DNA of 32,871 bases from an uncultured bacterium (GTDB lineage Bacteria; Bacillota; Clostridia; Oscillospirales; Oscillospiraceae), in assembly GCA_949293245.1 (NCBI GenBank), contig CASFCS010000027.1:1-32871 (forward strand). The letters are read 5' to 3'. The notes beneath the pieces were generated by a model, which was not told the origin of the DNA, made no database searches, and was given only the letters and a program-made list of their open reading frames with translations. Shown piece after piece: positions 32,745 to 32,871 of this stretch (position 1 is its first letter; each line of letters opens with the position of its first letter). Position numbers and translations under genes: made by a program.

Positions 32745-32871
32745 CTGAATTCTCCTCGTTTAAAAAGTTATTTATCTCCGTTGCAATTTTTTTCACTTCT
32801 TTATAAAGCTTCTCGGTCATATCGTAGCATTCAAAAAGTGAAAGACCGAGTACTTCAAAAATATGATTAAC
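32725..32871 (-). CDS. C-terminal end of an unidentified protein, cut by the window edge
   Basis: An open frame of 48 codons enters from the right edge (VNHIFEVLGLSLFECYDM...) and ends at TGA 32725-32727, overlapping the methyltransferase start by 20 bp. The segment is helical and Lys/Glu-rich (EKLYKEVKKIATEINNFLNEE). The overlap suggests coupled translation with the methyltransferase. Too little is visible to name it. Confidence 0.5.
   Translation of the reverse strand, partial: VNHIFEVLGLSLFECYDMTEKLYKEVKKIATEINNFLNEENSDERKQI

Overview
The window looks like chromosome from a GC-rich member of the Clostridia, most likely Oscillospiraceae (Flavonifractor / Lawsonibacter / Intestinimonas type). 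This is inferred from gene content (RNase J, SepF, DivIVA, class III fructose-bisphosphatase, pyruvate phosphate dikinase, BrnQ), from very GC-rich third codon positions and from strong Shine-Dalgarno sites. No rRNA, complete tRNA or CRISPR array was seen.

Layout. 1-1033: accessory-looking left edge with a possible small RNA, a ribbon-helix-helix gene on a consensus promoter, GC-rich hairpins, a tRNA/tmRNA-like 3' end and two terminators. 1034-4025 (minus): a zinc-ribbon/TM2 membrane protein, then a two-gene sigma unit: a small sigma region-4-like protein followed by an ECF sigma factor fused to a membrane helix, a PEPGTD repeat stalk and Ig-like domains. 4083-6518: RNase J (minus) and an ArsC/Spx-like protein (plus). 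6563-13917 (minus): miaB, mutS, a CPBP protease and mutL; a GIY-YIG nuclease gene bracketed by inverted copies of one palindromic repeat sits between miaB and mutS. 14029-20280 (plus): one long co-directional cluster: alanine-racemase-fold pseudoenzyme, dtd, miaA, hfq, HlyD-like membrane protein, yggS, sepF, divIVA. 20307-23981: a response regulator without a kinase (minus) and ppdK, which carries an internal deletion and frameshift. 24083-26554: a large fusion of an unknown N-terminal domain, an ADP-ribosylglycohydrolase and a RelA/SpoT/MESH1-like HD domain. 26631-30137 (minus): brnQ and class III fbp. 30.15-32.87 kb: a visibly AT-richer, decayed region with a headless TetR regulator, a truncated MATE pump, a frameshifted SAM methyltransferase and the end of another gene.

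Functionally the core is housekeeping: RNA decay (rnj, hfq), tRNA modification and proofreading (miaA, miaB, dtd), mismatch repair (mutS, mutL), division-site proteins (sepF, divIVA) and PEP/gluconeogenic metabolism (ppdK, fbp). The most unusual items are the membrane-tethered sigma factor, the ADP-ribosylglycohydrolase-HD fusion, the repeat-bracketed GIY-YIG gene and the alanine racemase homologue without catalytic residues. All functional statements come from reading motifs by eye; no database search was run.
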